Shown here in pieces: positions 53,805-63,802 of a DNA stretch of 64,000 nt; positions within the stretch are counted from its first letter, which is position 1; each line of letters begins with the position of its first letter. The translations under genes and the position numbers were made by a program. The stretch is taken from NCBI RefSeq assembly GCF_006438725.1, contig NZ_RCZD01000001.1, positions 124,001 through 188,000 of the forward strand, in the 5' to 3' direction. A model generated the notes under the pieces. That model was given only the letters and a program-made list of their open reading frames with translations, did not search any database and was not told the DNA's origin. Source of the stretch: Ewingella americana (GTDB lineage: Bacteria; Pseudomonadota; Gammaproteobacteria; Enterobacterales; Enterobacteriaceae).

Positions 53805-54460
53805 GTGATGTGATGATGAGTGAAGGGCAGACCGCAAAAACCGTTCTGTTGACCGAACAACAGATTAGCCAGCTGGATTGGGCCAAAGTCGATAACCTGA
53901 TGCCCGTCGTGGTTCAGCATGCAGTCTCTGGCGAAGTGCTGATGATGGGTTATATGAACCAGGAAGCGCTGAGTGTCACCCAGTCTTCAGGGAAAGTGAC
54001 CTTCTACTCCCGTACCAAACAGCGTTTATGGACCAAGGGCGAAAGCTCAGGTAATTTCCTCAATCTGGTGAGCATTTATCCAGATTGCGATAACGATACC
54101 CTGCTGGCGCTGGTGAATCCTGTCGGGCCGACCTGTCATAAAGGCAACAACAGCTGTTTCCACCCTGCCGAAACCGATTGGGCGTTTCTCTATCAGTTGG
54201 AAGAACTGCTGGCGTCGCGCAAAACCGCCGACCCTGAAAGTTCATATACCGCCAAACTGTATGCCAGCGGTACCAAACGTATAGCGCAGAAAGTGGGTGA
54301 AGAAGGTGTGGAAACAGCGCTGGCAGCTACAGTCAACGACCGTTTTGAACTGACCAACGAGGCTTCAGATTTAATGTATCACCTGCTGGTGCTGTTGCAG
54401 GATCAGGATTTGAACTTCAGTACCGTGATTGAGAATTTACGTCAGAGGCATAAGAAGTAA
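53801..54460 (+). CDS. hisI: Bifunctional PRA-CH hydrolase / PRA-PH pyrophosphohydrolase
   Basis: 219 residues, longer than E. coli HisI (203) at the N-terminus. The first half is the cyclohydrolase, with zinc and magnesium ligands in PDCDNDTLL and [12 protein letters not shown]. The second half is the pyrophosphohydrolase ([24 protein letters not shown]). The GTG at 53801 overlaps the hisF stop (GTGA); in-frame ATGs at 53813 and 53816 are alternatives. Confidence 0.96.
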
Positions 54461-54474
54461 TTCCAGACGTAAGA

Positions 54475-54516
54475 CGTAAAAAAGCCGCCTTTGCTGATGC
54501 ATTGGCGGCTTTTTGT
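54475..54516. terminator. Bidirectional terminator between hisI and gnd
   Basis: AAAGCCGCC (54481-54489) and GGCGGCTTT (54504-54512) pair around 14 bases, flanked by an A-run on the left and a T-run on the right. It serves both converging genes. Confidence 0.93.
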
Positions 54517-54561
54517 TTTGGACTACTTCAACGGCGCAAACTCTCTGCGCCGCTCAGGCGA

Positions 54562-55971
54562 TTAATCCAACCATTCGGTGTGGAATACGCCATCTTTATC
54601 GGTGCGTTTGTAAGTATGCGCACCGAAGTAGTCACGCTGTGCCTGGATCAGGTTAGCAGGCAGTACCGCTGAACGGTAGCTGTCGTAGTAGTTGATCGCA
54701 GCAGAGAATGTTGGCGTCGGGATACCGTTCTGAACGGCATAAGAGACCACATCACGCAGCGCTTGCTGATATTCATCCGCAATATTTTTGAAATACGGCG
54801 CCAGCAGCAGGTTAGCGATAGACGCGTTTTCAGCGTAAGCATCGGTAATTTTCTGCAGGAACTGAGCGCGGATGATACAACCAGCACGGAAGATCTTGGC
54901 GATTTCGCCGTAATGCAGATCCCAGTTGTTCTCTTCTGATGCTGCTTTCAGCTGTGAGAAGCCCTGTGCGTAAGAAACGATTTTACCCAGATACAGTGCA
55001 CGGCGGATTTTTTCGATAAATTCCGCTTTGTCACCGTTGAAAGGTTTAACGGTTGGGCCGGTCAACACTTTAGAAGCCGCAACGCGTTGGTCTTTCAGTG
55101 ATGACAAGTAACGGGCAAACACAGATTCAGTGATCAGGGTCAGGGGTTCACCAAGATCGAGCGAGCTCTGGCTGGTCCATTTACCGGTCCCTTTATTGGC
55201 CGCTTCGTCCAGAATCACATCAACCAGGTATTTACCTTCTTCGTCTTTCTTGGTGAAGATATCTTTGGTGATGTCGATTAGGTAGCTATTCAGCTCGCCT
55301 TTGTTCCACTCAACGAAGGTGCTTGCCAGCTCTTCGTTGCTCAGACCCAGAGACTGTTTCAACAGGGAATAGGCTTCAGCAATAAGCTGCATATCGCCGT
55401 ATTCGATACCGTTATGAACCATCTTAACGTAGTGACCCGCACCATCCGCACCGATGTAAGCCACGCAAGCTTCACCATCTTCAGCACGTGCTGCGATTTG
55501 CTCAAGGATTGGAGCAACCAGTGCATACGCTTCTTTCTGACCACCAGGCATGATGGATGGGCCTTTCAGGGCACCCTCTTCACCACCAGAAACGCCGGTA
55601 CCGATGAAGTTGAACCCCTGCTCTGACAGTTCGCGGTTACGGCGAATAGTGTCTTTATAGTAGGTGTTGCCGCCATCGATAAGAATGTCACCTTTATCCA
55701 GGTGCGGAGTCAAAGATGCGATAGTTTTGTCTGTCGCTTCGCCTGCTTTCACCATCAGCAGGATACGGCGTGGTTTTTCCAGCGAGTCAACAAACTCTTC
55801 GACGCTGTAGTGCGGAACCAGATTTTTACCCGGGTTTTCAGCGATGACTTCATCAGTCTTGTCGCCAGAACGGTTAAAAATGGAAACGGAATAACCACGG
55901 CTTTCGATGTTAAGCGCCAGGTTACGGCCCATTACCGCCATACCGACCACGCCGATCTGTTGTTTGGACAT
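54562..55971 (-). CDS. gnd: 6-phosphogluconate dehydrogenase
   Basis: 469 residues from the ATG at 55971 ([35 protein letters not shown]); CAGGAG lies upstream and the codons before it show no homology. It converts 6-phosphogluconate to ribulose 5-phosphate with NADP. NADP-binding motif GVVGMAVMG, substrate loop [16 protein letters not shown] and catalytic [17 protein letters not shown] are present. As in other enterobacteria it lies between his and the O-antigen-type genes. Confidence 0.98.
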   Translation of the reverse strand: MSKQQIGVVGMAVMGRNLALNIESRGYSVSIFNRSGDKTDEVIAENPGKNLVPHYSVEEFVDSLEKPRRILLMVKAGEATDKTIASLTPHLDKGDILIDGGNTYYKDTIRRNRELSEQGFNFIGTGVSGGEEGALKGPSIMPGGQKEAYALVAPILEQIAARAEDGEACVAYIGADGAGHYVKMVHNGIEYGDMQLIAEAYSLLKQSLGLSNEELASTFVEWNKGELNSYLIDITKDIFTKKDEEGKYLVDVILDEAANKGTGKWTSQSSLDLGEPLTLITESVFARYLSSLKDQRVAASKVLTGPTVKPFNGDKAEFIEKIRRALYLGKIVSYAQGFSQLKAASEENNWDLHYGEIAKIFRAGCIIRAQFLQKITDAYAENASIANLLLAPYFKNIADEYQQALRDVVSYAVQNGIPTPTFSAAINYYDSYRSAVLPANLIQAQRDYFGAHTYKRTDKDGVFHTEWLD

Positions 55972-56384
55972 TAGCAACTCCTGTCTGAAATAGTTGAACG
56001 CCCAGTTTTTCACTTAACCCGCTGTTATGATTGGATTTAAGTGCACTGAGCTATACAAATGATCACAAGCATTGTACATGAGTTTGCCAGAGGGTGAACC
56101 TATTGCAGTCATAACAATCTTCTGAAGAAGTGATACGAACCATTACCTAAGGGCAGCCTCATCATGCAGGTTTACTTTACGGGTAATATTAAGGGTATGC
56201 CGGTCAAAAAGAGCTTCGGTACTGCTCATTACTAATTTTGGCCTATTCGCTGAACGATCAAGTAGGATTTAGCTGTAAATTGCGACCTGGTGGTACAACA
56301 TTATAAACAAAAAATATATCCTCACACCATAATGGACAGGGTTTGCTTACCCTACACAATCAACCGTACAGGTGAATTGAATAA
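55972..56384. promoter_or_regulatory. gnd-rfbB divergent intergenic region
   Basis: 413 bases without a gene separate divergent gnd and rfbB. The gnd promoter should lie on the left. On the right is a degenerate JUMPstart-like element at 56268-56300. Nothing else was recognised. Confidence 0.6.
56268..56300 (+). promoter_or_regulatory. Degenerate JUMPstart/ops-like element
   Basis: TAGCTGTAAA (56270-56279) equals the core of the JUMPstart element (GGTAGCTGTAAAGCC). GGTGGTAC follows about 10 bases later, near the ops sequence GGCGGTAG but with the last G changed to C and three extra bases in the spacing. In enterobacteria ops recruits RfaH for long polysaccharide operons. Whether this copy works is doubtful. 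Confidence 0.45.
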
Positions 56385-57449
56385 ATGAAGATTATGGTGA
56401 CGGGGGGGGCGGGCTTCATTGGTTCTGCCATGGTCCGCTATCTGATTGAACATACATCGGACAGCGTTCTGGTGATAGACAGCCTTACCTATGCGGGTAG
56501 CCTAGATTCACTTATCTCAGTTTCGAATAGTGACCGCTATCAGTTTGCCTTAGCGACTATCTGCGATCGTAAGGCCTTGGACTCGCTATTTAACAGCTTC
56601 CAACCCGATGCGGTTATGCATTTGGCTGCTGAAACCCATGTTGATCGTTCAATTGACGGTCCCGCCGCCTTCATTGAAACGAATATTGTTGGCACCTATG
56701 TGTTGCTTGAAGCCACCAGGCAATATTGGTCGACCTTGTCAGTAGAAAAAAAAACGGCCTTCCGTTTCCATCATATCTCCACTGATGAAGTGTTTGGCGA
56801 TCTGACTGACAGCACGTCCCTATTCACGGAACAAACACCCTATGCCCCCAGCAGCCCCTACTCAGCCTCAAAAGCCTCCAGCGATCATCTGGTCCGCGCA
56901 TGGCAGCGAACCTATGGGTTACCGACACTAATCACCAATTGTTCAAATAACTATGGCCCCTATCATTTTCCTGAAAAACTTATCCCGCTGATTATTCTAA
57001 ACGCGCTGGCGGGTAAGCCTCTGCCAGTATATGGAGACGGTGGACAAATCAGGGATTGGTTGTACGTAGAAGACCATGCACGTGCGCTCTACCGGGTGAT
57101 AACCCAGGGTGTTGTCGGTGAAACTTATAATATCGGCGGTCATAACGAGCGCAAGAATATCGAGGTAGTAGAAACGGTATGCCGTTTATTAGATGAGTTG
57201 CAGCCTGAAAAACCCAATGATATCGAGCATTATCGAGAGTTGATCACCTTTGTCACCGACCGTCCCGGCCACGATAAACGTTATGCGATCAATGCAGGAA
57301 AAATCGAGCGTGAGTTGGGGTGGAAACCCCATGAAACCTTCGAATCAGGGATCCGCAAGACAGTGCAATGGTATCTGAGTAATCGAACATGGTGTGAGCA
57401 AATCCGTAGTGGCTCTTACCAAGGTGAGCGGCTGGGCTTAACCCCTTAA
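56385..57449 (+). CDS. rfbB: dTDP-glucose 4,6-dehydratase
   Basis: 354 residues, extended SDR. The NAD-binding motif is GGAGFIG, the catalytic [10 protein letters not shown] and YSASK (Tyr and Lys) are intact, and [48 protein letters not shown] is typical of RmlB/RffG. It makes dTDP-4-keto-6-deoxyglucose. With rfbA it forms a two-gene unit; rmlC and rmlD are not in the window. Whether it serves rhamnose, Fuc4NAc (as rffG) or another sugar is open. Confidence 0.95.
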   Translation: MKIMVTGGAGFIGSAMVRYLIEHTSDSVLVIDSLTYAGSLDSLISVSNSDRYQFALATICDRKALDSLFNSFQPDAVMHLAAETHVDRSIDGPAAFIETNIVGTYVLLEATRQYWSTLSVEKKTAFRFHHISTDEVFGDLTDSTSLFTEQTPYAPSSPYSASKASSDHLVRAWQRTYGLPTLITNCSNNYGPYHFPEKLIPLIILNALAGKPLPVYGDGGQIRDWLYVEDHARALYRVITQGVVGETYNIGGHNERKNIEVVETVCRLLDELQPEKPNDIEHYRELITFVTDRPGHDKRYAINAGKIERELGWKPHETFESGIRKTVQWYLSNRTWCEQIRSGSYQGERLGLTP

Positions 57450-57465
57450 TTTAAGGAAATATATA

Positions 57466-58344
57466 ATGAAAGGTATCGTTCTCGCTGGCGGTTCTGGCAC
57501 ACGGCTATACCCGATCACATTAGGTGTCTCAAAACAATTACTCCCAGTCTATGACAAACCGATGATCTACTACCCACTGTCTACGTTAATGTTGGCAGGT
57601 ATCCAAGACATACTGATCATCACCTCGGCTGAGGATATGTCATCATTTCAACGTTTACTCGGCGATGGTTCCCAGTTCGGCATCAAACTGTCCTACAGAG
57701 TACAGCCCTCTCCTGATGGGCTTGCCCAGGCGTTTATTATTGGTGAAGATTTCATCGATGGCGACAGTTGTGCGCTGGTGCTTGGTGATAATATCTATTT
57801 TGGACAAGGTTTTGGTCCGAAATTGGAACAAGCCGCCAGTCGTAACGAGGGAGCAACGATTTTTGGCTATCAAGTGACAGACCCGGAAAGATTTGGCGTC
57901 ATAGAGTTTGACAAGGACTACAACGCTATTTCTATTGAGGAAAAACCAGCAAAACCAAAATCAAAATGGGCAGTCACGGGTTTGTATTTCTTCGATAAGC
58001 ATGTCGTACAGAGAGCTAAGCAAGTCACGCCCTCCTCACGTGGCGAATTAGAAATCACTACGTTGCTTGAGATGTACTTAAAAGATCAGGATTTAAAAGT
58101 GGAACTGTTGGGACGTGGATTTGCCTGGCTGGATACAGGAACACATGACAGTTTGATCGAAGCTTCGCAATTTATCCATACCATTGAAAAACGTCAGGGA
58201 TTTAAAGTGGCTTGTCTTGAGGAGATTGGGTTCAGGAAGGGATGGTTGAGTAAAGTGCAGTTAAAACAACAGGCCGAGAAACTAATGAAATCACCGTATG
58301 GACTCTATTTGACGGGCTTACTAAACGAAGAAGGCAGGGTGTAA
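57466..58344 (+). CDS. rfbA: Glucose-1-phosphate thymidylyltransferase
   Basis: 292 residues. The nucleotidyltransferase signature [37 protein letters not shown] is at the N-terminus, with [13 protein letters not shown] and [20 protein letters not shown] further on. It makes dTDP-glucose, the substrate for the dehydratase encoded just upstream (16-base gap). Equivalent to RmlA/RffH. Confidence 0.96.
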   Translation: MKGIVLAGGSGTRLYPITLGVSKQLLPVYDKPMIYYPLSTLMLAGIQDILIITSAEDMSSFQRLLGDGSQFGIKLSYRVQPSPDGLAQAFIIGEDFIDGDSCALVLGDNIYFGQGFGPKLEQAASRNEGATIFGYQVTDPERFGVIEFDKDYNAISIEEKPAKPKSKWAVTGLYFFDKHVVQRAKQVTPSSRGELEITTLLEMYLKDQDLKVELLGRGFAWLDTGTHDSLIEASQFIHTIEKRQGFKVACLEEIGFRKGWLSKVQLKQQAEKLMKSPYGLYLTGLLNEEGRV

Positions 58345-58355
58345 ATTAACAAGTA

Positions 58356-58381
58356 AACGCCGGGAATAATAACCCGGCGTT
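58356..58381. terminator. Hairpin between rfbA and the convergent wbpM-like gene
   Basis: AACGCCGGG and CCCGGCGTT form a perfect 9-bp stem with an 8-base A/T loop, 11 bases after the rfbA stop. There is no clear T-run, so termination strength is uncertain. Confidence 0.6.
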
Positions 58382-58483
58382 GTAATTACGTCAGTGACTT
58401 ATGGCCATTGAGTCAACTGTTTTGGCGATGAGGCGATAATGTCGTCTCTATTGAGGTGGACAAATTCACTATGCTATGCCACG

Positions 58484-60397
58484 TCACTGCGGCCGCGCCG
58501 CCCAGACAAGATCACAGATCTCATCTTTGGGCATAAACAGCAATGGAAGATCCATCAGCAATTCCCGAATTTTATCATGCTGGAAATGATGGCATGCATC
58601 ATCGAGTTCCAGCAATTTACATTGCAGTAACTCCCATGGCATATCCAGTTCTTTGGCTTTAAGAATACGAGGATGCGGCGTGCTGCTTACATTTCCGCCA
58701 ATCAGTAACTCTTCATAGAGTTTCTCACCAGGACGTAAACCTGTGATTTTTATCTCTATGTCTCCATCAGGATGCTCGCGGTCACGCACCATAAGGCCAC
58801 TCAGTCGAATCATCCGTTTGGCGAGATCCATAATTTTAACCGGATTCCCCATATCCAGAACAAATACGTCGCCCCCCTCTCCCATAGCGCCTGCCTGTAT
58901 AACCAGTTGTGCAGCCTCGGGGATCGTCATGAAATAACGAATAATATCCTGGTGGGTGACTGTTACTGGGCCACCGCGACGAATCTGCTCACGAAATAGC
59001 GGGACCACCGATCCCGATGAGCCCAGCACATTCCCGAAACGGACCATACAGAATTTAGTGGTATGCTTCTCTTTTGCCAGCGCTTGTAAAACTAACTCTG
59101 CCAGCCGTTTAGAAGCTCCCATGGTATTAGTTGGTCGCACAGATTTATCTGTCGAAATCAAAACAAAAGTGTTCACTTTCGCCTCAATTGCCGCTTGTGC
59201 GCAATACCAGGTACCAAATACGTTGTTTCTGACCCCTTCAACGACGTTGTACTCAACCAAAGGTACATGTTTATAGGCTGCAGCATGGTAAACCGTGTCA
59301 ACGGCAAACTGCTTCATCACCATCACCAGACGACTTTTACGCTGCACAGACCCCAGCAGAGGGATAATTTCCACCTCATTTTCCAATTCGCTCAATGACG
59401 CATGAATGGTATAGAGCCCATACTCGGAAAGCTCAAAAAGAATGAGACGAGCGGGACGACAGGCCAGTATCTGACGGCATAACTCAGAACCAATCGACCC
59501 ACCAGCCCCGGTAACCATCACGCACTTTCCACGAATGTTGGCATTCATTAGCTCATCAAAAGGCTCTACAGGTACACGTCCAAGTAAATCTTCGATGGAG
59601 ACATATCTCAACTCGCCAATTGTTGCTACACCATTTACCAGGTCTGACATGCCAGGGATCGAAAGAATCTCGCAAGGGAAGGCCTCAAGAGATTGCAAAA
59701 CGTCCTGACGTCTGGAGCGCGAAATACTGGGTATGGCCAACAGAATTTTTTCGGCATGATGGCGCTGCAAAAGCGCAGGGATTTGTGAGGGAGGGAAAAC
59801 TGATGTCCCCTGCAATTGGTAGCCATGAGTGGCCGGATCATCATCTACAAAGGCGACTGGGTAAAATTCTTTCCCTTGCAGTAAAGCCATTTGCAATTGA
59901 TGCCCTGCAGCACCGGCACCATAGATAATAACGGGAGTACGCACCACCCTGGTAATATTGAGTAAAGCACGAAAAAAAAGACGCACTCCTCCCACAAATA
60001 ACATCATGAAGGCAAAATAGATAATAGTGACCGTGCGGGGAAGGAAAACACTGAAGTAAAATGCACTCATCACCAAAAATAAAGTCGATGCCCCTGTACC
60101 TACCGCAATCGTCCAGAGCACACGGAAACTGACAAAACGTAGAACTGCCCGATAGAGGCCAAGTCGCGCAAAAACAAGCACACTAAACAAACTCAGGGCA
60201 ATTAATAATATCCAGTGTTTAATACTCGTTATTGGGAATGCATCATCCAGCCTGACCCAAAATCCTCCCCAGTACGCTAAGGTGATCATGGAAATATCAG
60301 CAATCACTGAAATAAAACGTTTACCAAAGCGGGACATGGAGCCGAGAAACTCTAGCAAATAAAAGTACATACGGGCCGGCATTGATTTCTTATTCAT
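58484..60397 (-). CDS. WbpM-like nucleotide-sugar 4,6-dehydratase
   Basis: 637 residues from the ATG at 60397, which shares an A with the preceding stop. The N-terminal third has about four transmembrane segments, then a CoA-binding-like Rossmann domain (IIYGAGAAGHQLQMAL). The C-terminal SDR half has NAD motif VTGAGGSIGSELCRQI and ISTDKSVRPTNTMGASKRLAE, where Met replaces the usual catalytic Tyr, the hallmark of the large WbpM/FlaA1/CapD enzymes. They convert UDP-GlcNAc to a 4-keto-6-deoxy sugar leading to QuiNAc or FucNAc. It is the last gene of the minus-strand operon. Confidence 0.93.
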   Translation of the reverse strand: MNKKSMPARMYFYLLEFLGSMSRFGKRFISVIADISMITLAYWGGFWVRLDDAFPITSIKHWILLIALSLFSVLVFARLGLYRAVLRFVSFRVLWTIAVGTGASTLFLVMSAFYFSVFLPRTVTIIYFAFMMLFVGGVRLFFRALLNITRVVRTPVIIYGAGAAGHQLQMALLQGKEFYPVAFVDDDPATHGYQLQGTSVFPPSQIPALLQRHHAEKILLAIPSISRSRRQDVLQSLEAFPCEILSIPGMSDLVNGVATIGELRYVSIEDLLGRVPVEPFDELMNANIRGKCVMVTGAGGSIGSELCRQILACRPARLILFELSEYGLYTIHASLSELENEVEIIPLLGSVQRKSRLVMVMKQFAVDTVYHAAAYKHVPLVEYNVVEGVRNNVFGTWYCAQAAIEAKVNTFVLISTDKSVRPTNTMGASKRLAELVLQALAKEKHTTKFCMVRFGNVLGSSGSVVPLFREQIRRGGPVTVTHQDIIRYFMTIPEAAQLVIQAGAMGEGGDVFVLDMGNPVKIMDLAKRMIRLSGLMVRDREHPDGDIEIKITGLRPGEKLYEELLIGGNVSSTPHPRILKAKELDMPWELLQCKLLELDDACHHFQHDKIRELLMDLPLLFMPKDEICDLVWAARPQ

Positions 60398-61401
60398 CAC
60401 ATTTTTCCTGCGTTCAACCGCTTAGCCAGAAGACACAGAGGCGCATATGCTATCACCAATGCCACAACACCATAGCATCGTCCAGAGAAGACTAACCAAG
60501 CCATAGGAGTGAGCCATACCAATGTAATACCAGCGATACTGGCCGTGACTATGCCATGCCCCCAACGTTGGGCTGCCTGTTGATAAGCATGTGAACGATG
60601 ACCTTCACTCAGACGATGACCCTGTCGCCATCTCGCCAGCAAAGTCCAGGTTGCATCTACAACAAAAACCCCCAACAATATCAGCCATGCCCACAACCGC
60701 TCTGGGTCTTTCATTGCATCGACCAACATAAGCGCTCCCAAGGCCAGACCTAGAAAGCCGCTACATCCATCGCCCATGAAAATTCGTGCCGGGGGACGAT
60801 TCCAATAGAAGAACCCCAAACATGCTGAGGACAATGCCAATGCCAAATAGGTTACGGTTGAACTGTCCCCTTCGATCCAGTGGAGAGCAGCAATAGCAAT
60901 ACAAATTATCATCGCCTCGCTCGAAGCAAGACCATCTATCCCATCCATAAAATTGTATAGGTTGATTAACCATACCAGCCCCAAAGCAAACAATCCCCAA
61001 ACCCACCACGCTGGGGAGATGACCCAGCCTGCCAGTGCTAAAGAGGGAGTATTGCCTATGCCAAATAGCACCAAAAATGCAGCCAGGATCTGAACAATAA
61101 ATCGAATTTTTGCAGATAGAGATCGGTGATCATCAATAAAGCCCGTCAAAGCTATAACCAACAGCGCCACAGTAATCCACAGCCACATTGACGAGAAGGT
61201 GACATCGGTGCCAACAAACCACATCAAAATAACCAAAAAGGATATAACTACAGCCATTCCTCCACCGCGGGGTGTGGGAACACTATGTGAACTGCGGTCG
61301 TTAGGAATATCCATAACATGATGACGAATAGCATATTGAAGAAATACAGCAGTCAATGACCAAGAAATCAACACACTTATCAGCAGAATAGAAAGGTACA
61401 T
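60397..61401 (-). CDS. WbpL/WecA-like initiating glycosyl-1-phosphate transferase
   Basis: 334 residues with about ten hydrophobic segments (MraY/WecA/WbpL family). Typical motifs are SVPTPRGGGMAVV, GFIDDHRSLSAKIRF (metal-binding Asp pair), NLYNFMDGIDGLA and IFMGDGCSGFLG, plus the C-terminal HRSHAYQ seen in WbpL proteins. It transfers a sugar-1-phosphate, probably FucNAc, QuiNAc or GlcNAc, to undecaprenyl phosphate and so starts the polysaccharide unit. It overlaps the wbpM-like gene by one base. Confidence 0.92.
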   Translation of the reverse strand: MYLSILLISVLISWSLTAVFLQYAIRHHVMDIPNDRSSHSVPTPRGGGMAVVISFLVILMWFVGTDVTFSSMWLWITVALLVIALTGFIDDHRSLSAKIRFIVQILAAFLVLFGIGNTPSLALAGWVISPAWWVWGLFALGLVWLINLYNFMDGIDGLASSEAMIICIAIAALHWIEGDSSTVTYLALALSSACLGFFYWNRPPARIFMGDGCSGFLGLALGALMLVDAMKDPERLWAWLILLGVFVVDATWTLLARWRQGHRLSEGHRSHAYQQAAQRWGHGIVTASIAGITLVWLTPMAWLVFSGRCYGVVALVIAYAPLCLLAKRLNAGKM

Positions 61402-61410
61402 ACGGAAGGA

Positions 61411-62361
61411 TTATCCATTATTAAACATTTTCTGAAGAGCTTCGCCTGTCGTAAATGGCGGCTGCCACCCCAGCAGAGTATGAGCCTTACTGATATCCAA
61501 CTCCAAAGACCCCACAAGACGCTCTAATGTGGGCCCCTTGCCAACTATCGTCGCCAATCCCTTGAGTAGCGGTATTGGGAATGGGAATAGCCGGGCCGGT
61601 TTACCCTCTGCCTCAGCAATCATGCGAATTAATACTGATGTGGATATTGCGGGTTCATCTGCTAGCAGAAACGTTTCATTCGCAGCGGCGGGGTGACATA
61701 GAGTTCTTAAAATGAAGTCACACAGATTGTCTAAAGACAATAAGCTACGCCTATTATTCAAGTTAGCAAACGGCAACGGGACACCAAGTGAAATAATCTT
61801 CATGAGGAGGGCAAAGTTGGCTTTAACAGCGGGCCCATAAACCAATGGTAAACGTACAATGACGACCTCCATTCCTGTCTTAACCGACAGTTCAAGTAGA
61901 CCTATTTCGGCCTCGTACTTTGACAAACCATAGGCGTCTTCTGGAGGCAGAATAATAGACTCACGGAAAGGAGAGCCCGCCGTGGTTTTTTCACCATTCA
62001 CTTTGCATGAGCTCAAAAAAATAAAGCGCGAAACCCCTGCGGCTGCAGCCTGCTTTGCCAGTGTGAGCGTTCCCTCAGTATTGACTTTCCTGAACTCAGA
62101 TAAAGGGTCTCGAGAGTTATCCTGCATCTGATGCACACGAGCGGAACAATGAACAACATAGTTAATCCCTTGCAGGCCTTCAGACCAGTCTGCCAGCCCA
62201 TCCAGATCTGGACAGCACCACACAGTAGGAACATCAACATGTTGGCGCATTGCGCGTCGGACCTTCATGCCGGCCGACTCAATACTGCTCGCAACAGCAC
62301 GCCCTATAAAGCCATTAGCTCCTGTCACTAATACAGAATCTGATTTGGAACACAGGCTCAT
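61411..62361 (-). CDS. WbpV-like nucleotide-sugar epimerase/reductase
   Basis: 316 residues, extended SDR. NAD-binding motif GANGFIGRAV and catalytic SSCKVNGE and YGLSKYEAE are intact. The ending LGWQPPFTTGEALQKMF is typical of this family, which often sits between a glycosyltransferase and wbpL in Pseudomonas and related O-antigen clusters. It likely acts on the 4-keto product of the WbpM-like enzyme or on UDP-GlcNAc itself; the exact step is not decided by sequence. Its ATG overlaps the preceding stop (ATGA). Confidence 0.88.
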   Translation of the reverse strand: MSLCSKSDSVLVTGANGFIGRAVASSIESAGMKVRRAMRQHVDVPTVWCCPDLDGLADWSEGLQGINYVVHCSARVHQMQDNSRDPLSEFRKVNTEGTLTLAKQAAAAGVSRFIFLSSCKVNGEKTTAGSPFRESIILPPEDAYGLSKYEAEIGLLELSVKTGMEVVIVRLPLVYGPAVKANFALLMKIISLGVPLPFANLNNRRSLLSLDNLCDFILRTLCHPAAANETFLLADEPAISTSVLIRMIAEAEGKPARLFPFPIPLLKGLATIVGKGPTLERLVGSLELDISKAHTLLGWQPPFTTGEALQKMFNNG

Positions 62362-63482
62362 TTTGCTTGGTGCTCCGCAATCACCCTTTGATAGAGCGCC
62401 ATGTAGCCTTCAACCATACGGTCCGCAGTAAACATTTCATCAAATCTAGCTTTTGCATTCTGCCCCATTTGCAGAGCAACAGAATGATTTGTCCAGAGAT
62501 TAACTAGTGCGGCACGGAGTGAAACCGGATCAGCGGGTTTTACAACCAGCCCCGTCTGCTCATGCAGGTTGATAAAGGTTGTACCCGTTCCAATCTCACA
62601 GGAAATCATTGGCTTGCCATACATTGCTGCTTCCAACAACGTCATGCCAAATGCTTCCGAACGCAGATGAGAAGGAAACACTACGGAATAACACAGTTCC
62701 AGCAATGCACATTTATCCTGGTCAGAAACAGCACCGACAAAATGGATATTTTTCAATCCCAGGCGAGCAGCCTGAGCTTTCAGTTCCTGCTCGCAAGGCC
62801 CCTCACCAACAATGACTAACGGGTAATCCAACTCTGCGAGAGCATCAAGCAGATAGGAGATCCCTTTGTAGTATCTCAGAAAACCAATAAACAGAAAGAA
62901 ACGTCCTTGCAGCAACGTTCGCCACTTGTTCGCTATATCGTCAGGAGCCTTGGGGTAAGATGAGGTATCCAGACCAAAGGGAATCACCTCGACCTTTCGT
63001 TTCAATGAATTCAAAACCGTACTGGTTTGCGTATAATTTGGCGAAGAGGCCACTACCGCATCGACACTATTCAGAAACCGACGCATCAACGGTTGATAAA
63101 GGCGTAAAAGCTGCTTTTGCTTCACAATATCGGAATGATAAGTCACTACTGTCGGCTTATCCGGGCGCACCATAAAATGCACTAAGTCCATATAAGGCCA
63201 AGGGAAGTGATAATGTATAACATCAGCTTTCTCGGCCAAACGACGAAAATCACGAAATGCAGATAGAGAGAACCCCGTTGAAGCGATGTAGAGATCCTGC
63301 TTTGAGGTATGTACGGTATGGTGGCCAATTTTACCACTACCCGATGTTTTCTCTTGAGTTAACGAAAGTACATCCACTTCTGCGCCATTGCGACATGCGC
63401 CTTCAGCCAGTTGGTAAATCACCTGCTGAACACCGCCAAAAGCGACAGGGTAGTAGGTTTTAAAAAAATGAAGAATACGCAT
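62358..63482 (-). CDS. GT4-family glycosyltransferase
   Basis: 374 residues from the ATG at 63482 (MRILHFFKTYYPVAFGGVQQVIYQLAEG), chosen because AGG lies just upstream and the family starts there. GT-B fold: an acceptor domain with the GGVQQ loop, then the donor domain with FLFIGFLRYYKGISYLLDAL, VIVGEGPCEQEL and the E-x7-E motif in SEAFGMTLLEAAMYGKPMI. It adds one sugar, probably a mannose- or rhamnose-type residue, to the lipid-linked unit in the cytosol; donor and linkage are inference. Confidence 0.9.
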   Translation of the reverse strand: MRILHFFKTYYPVAFGGVQQVIYQLAEGACRNGAEVDVLSLTQEKTSGSGKIGHHTVHTSKQDLYIASTGFSLSAFRDFRRLAEKADVIHYHFPWPYMDLVHFMVRPDKPTVVTYHSDIVKQKQLLRLYQPLMRRFLNSVDAVVASSPNYTQTSTVLNSLKRKVEVIPFGLDTSSYPKAPDDIANKWRTLLQGRFFLFIGFLRYYKGISYLLDALAELDYPLVIVGEGPCEQELKAQAARLGLKNIHFVGAVSDQDKCALLELCYSVVFPSHLRSEAFGMTLLEAAMYGKPMISCEIGTGTTFINLHEQTGLVVKPADPVSLRAALVNLWTNHSVALQMGQNAKARFDEMFTADRMVEGYMALYQRVIAEHQAK

Positions 63483-63802
63483 CAGTAACCTGTGACCCTT
63501 ATGAGACTTGAACAAAAATTCTTTTGCTCCTCTCAAAATCAAACATTTTTATAAACGCAGATCCGTTTATGACAAACCAGAACTATTTCTACAAATGCAA
63601 ATATTGCGCTAATAGAGACTAAAACTGGACGAGTAACATACTATTTATGTTACCAATACATTCAGTTAGCACCCAAAATAAAGACGCTAGCGAAAACAGC
63701 CCATTTGGTAAGTCTATTAGTTATCTATTGCGCAGAAAATTTAACAAAACTTCAGCGTTGTAAAGAGACAGGCATGGCAAAATTACATAACCATGCCGAC
63801 AC
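63483..63802. other. AT-rich gap inside the polysaccharide cluster
   Basis: 320 bases without a gene between the Rmd-like stop and the glycosyltransferase start. Two inverted repeats stand out: GTAACATA (63633-63640) with TATGTTAC (63646-63653), and GGCATGG (63771-63777) with CCATGCC (63791-63797), the latter just after the Rmd-like stop and possibly a weak terminator. No promoter was assigned. Confidence 0.55.
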
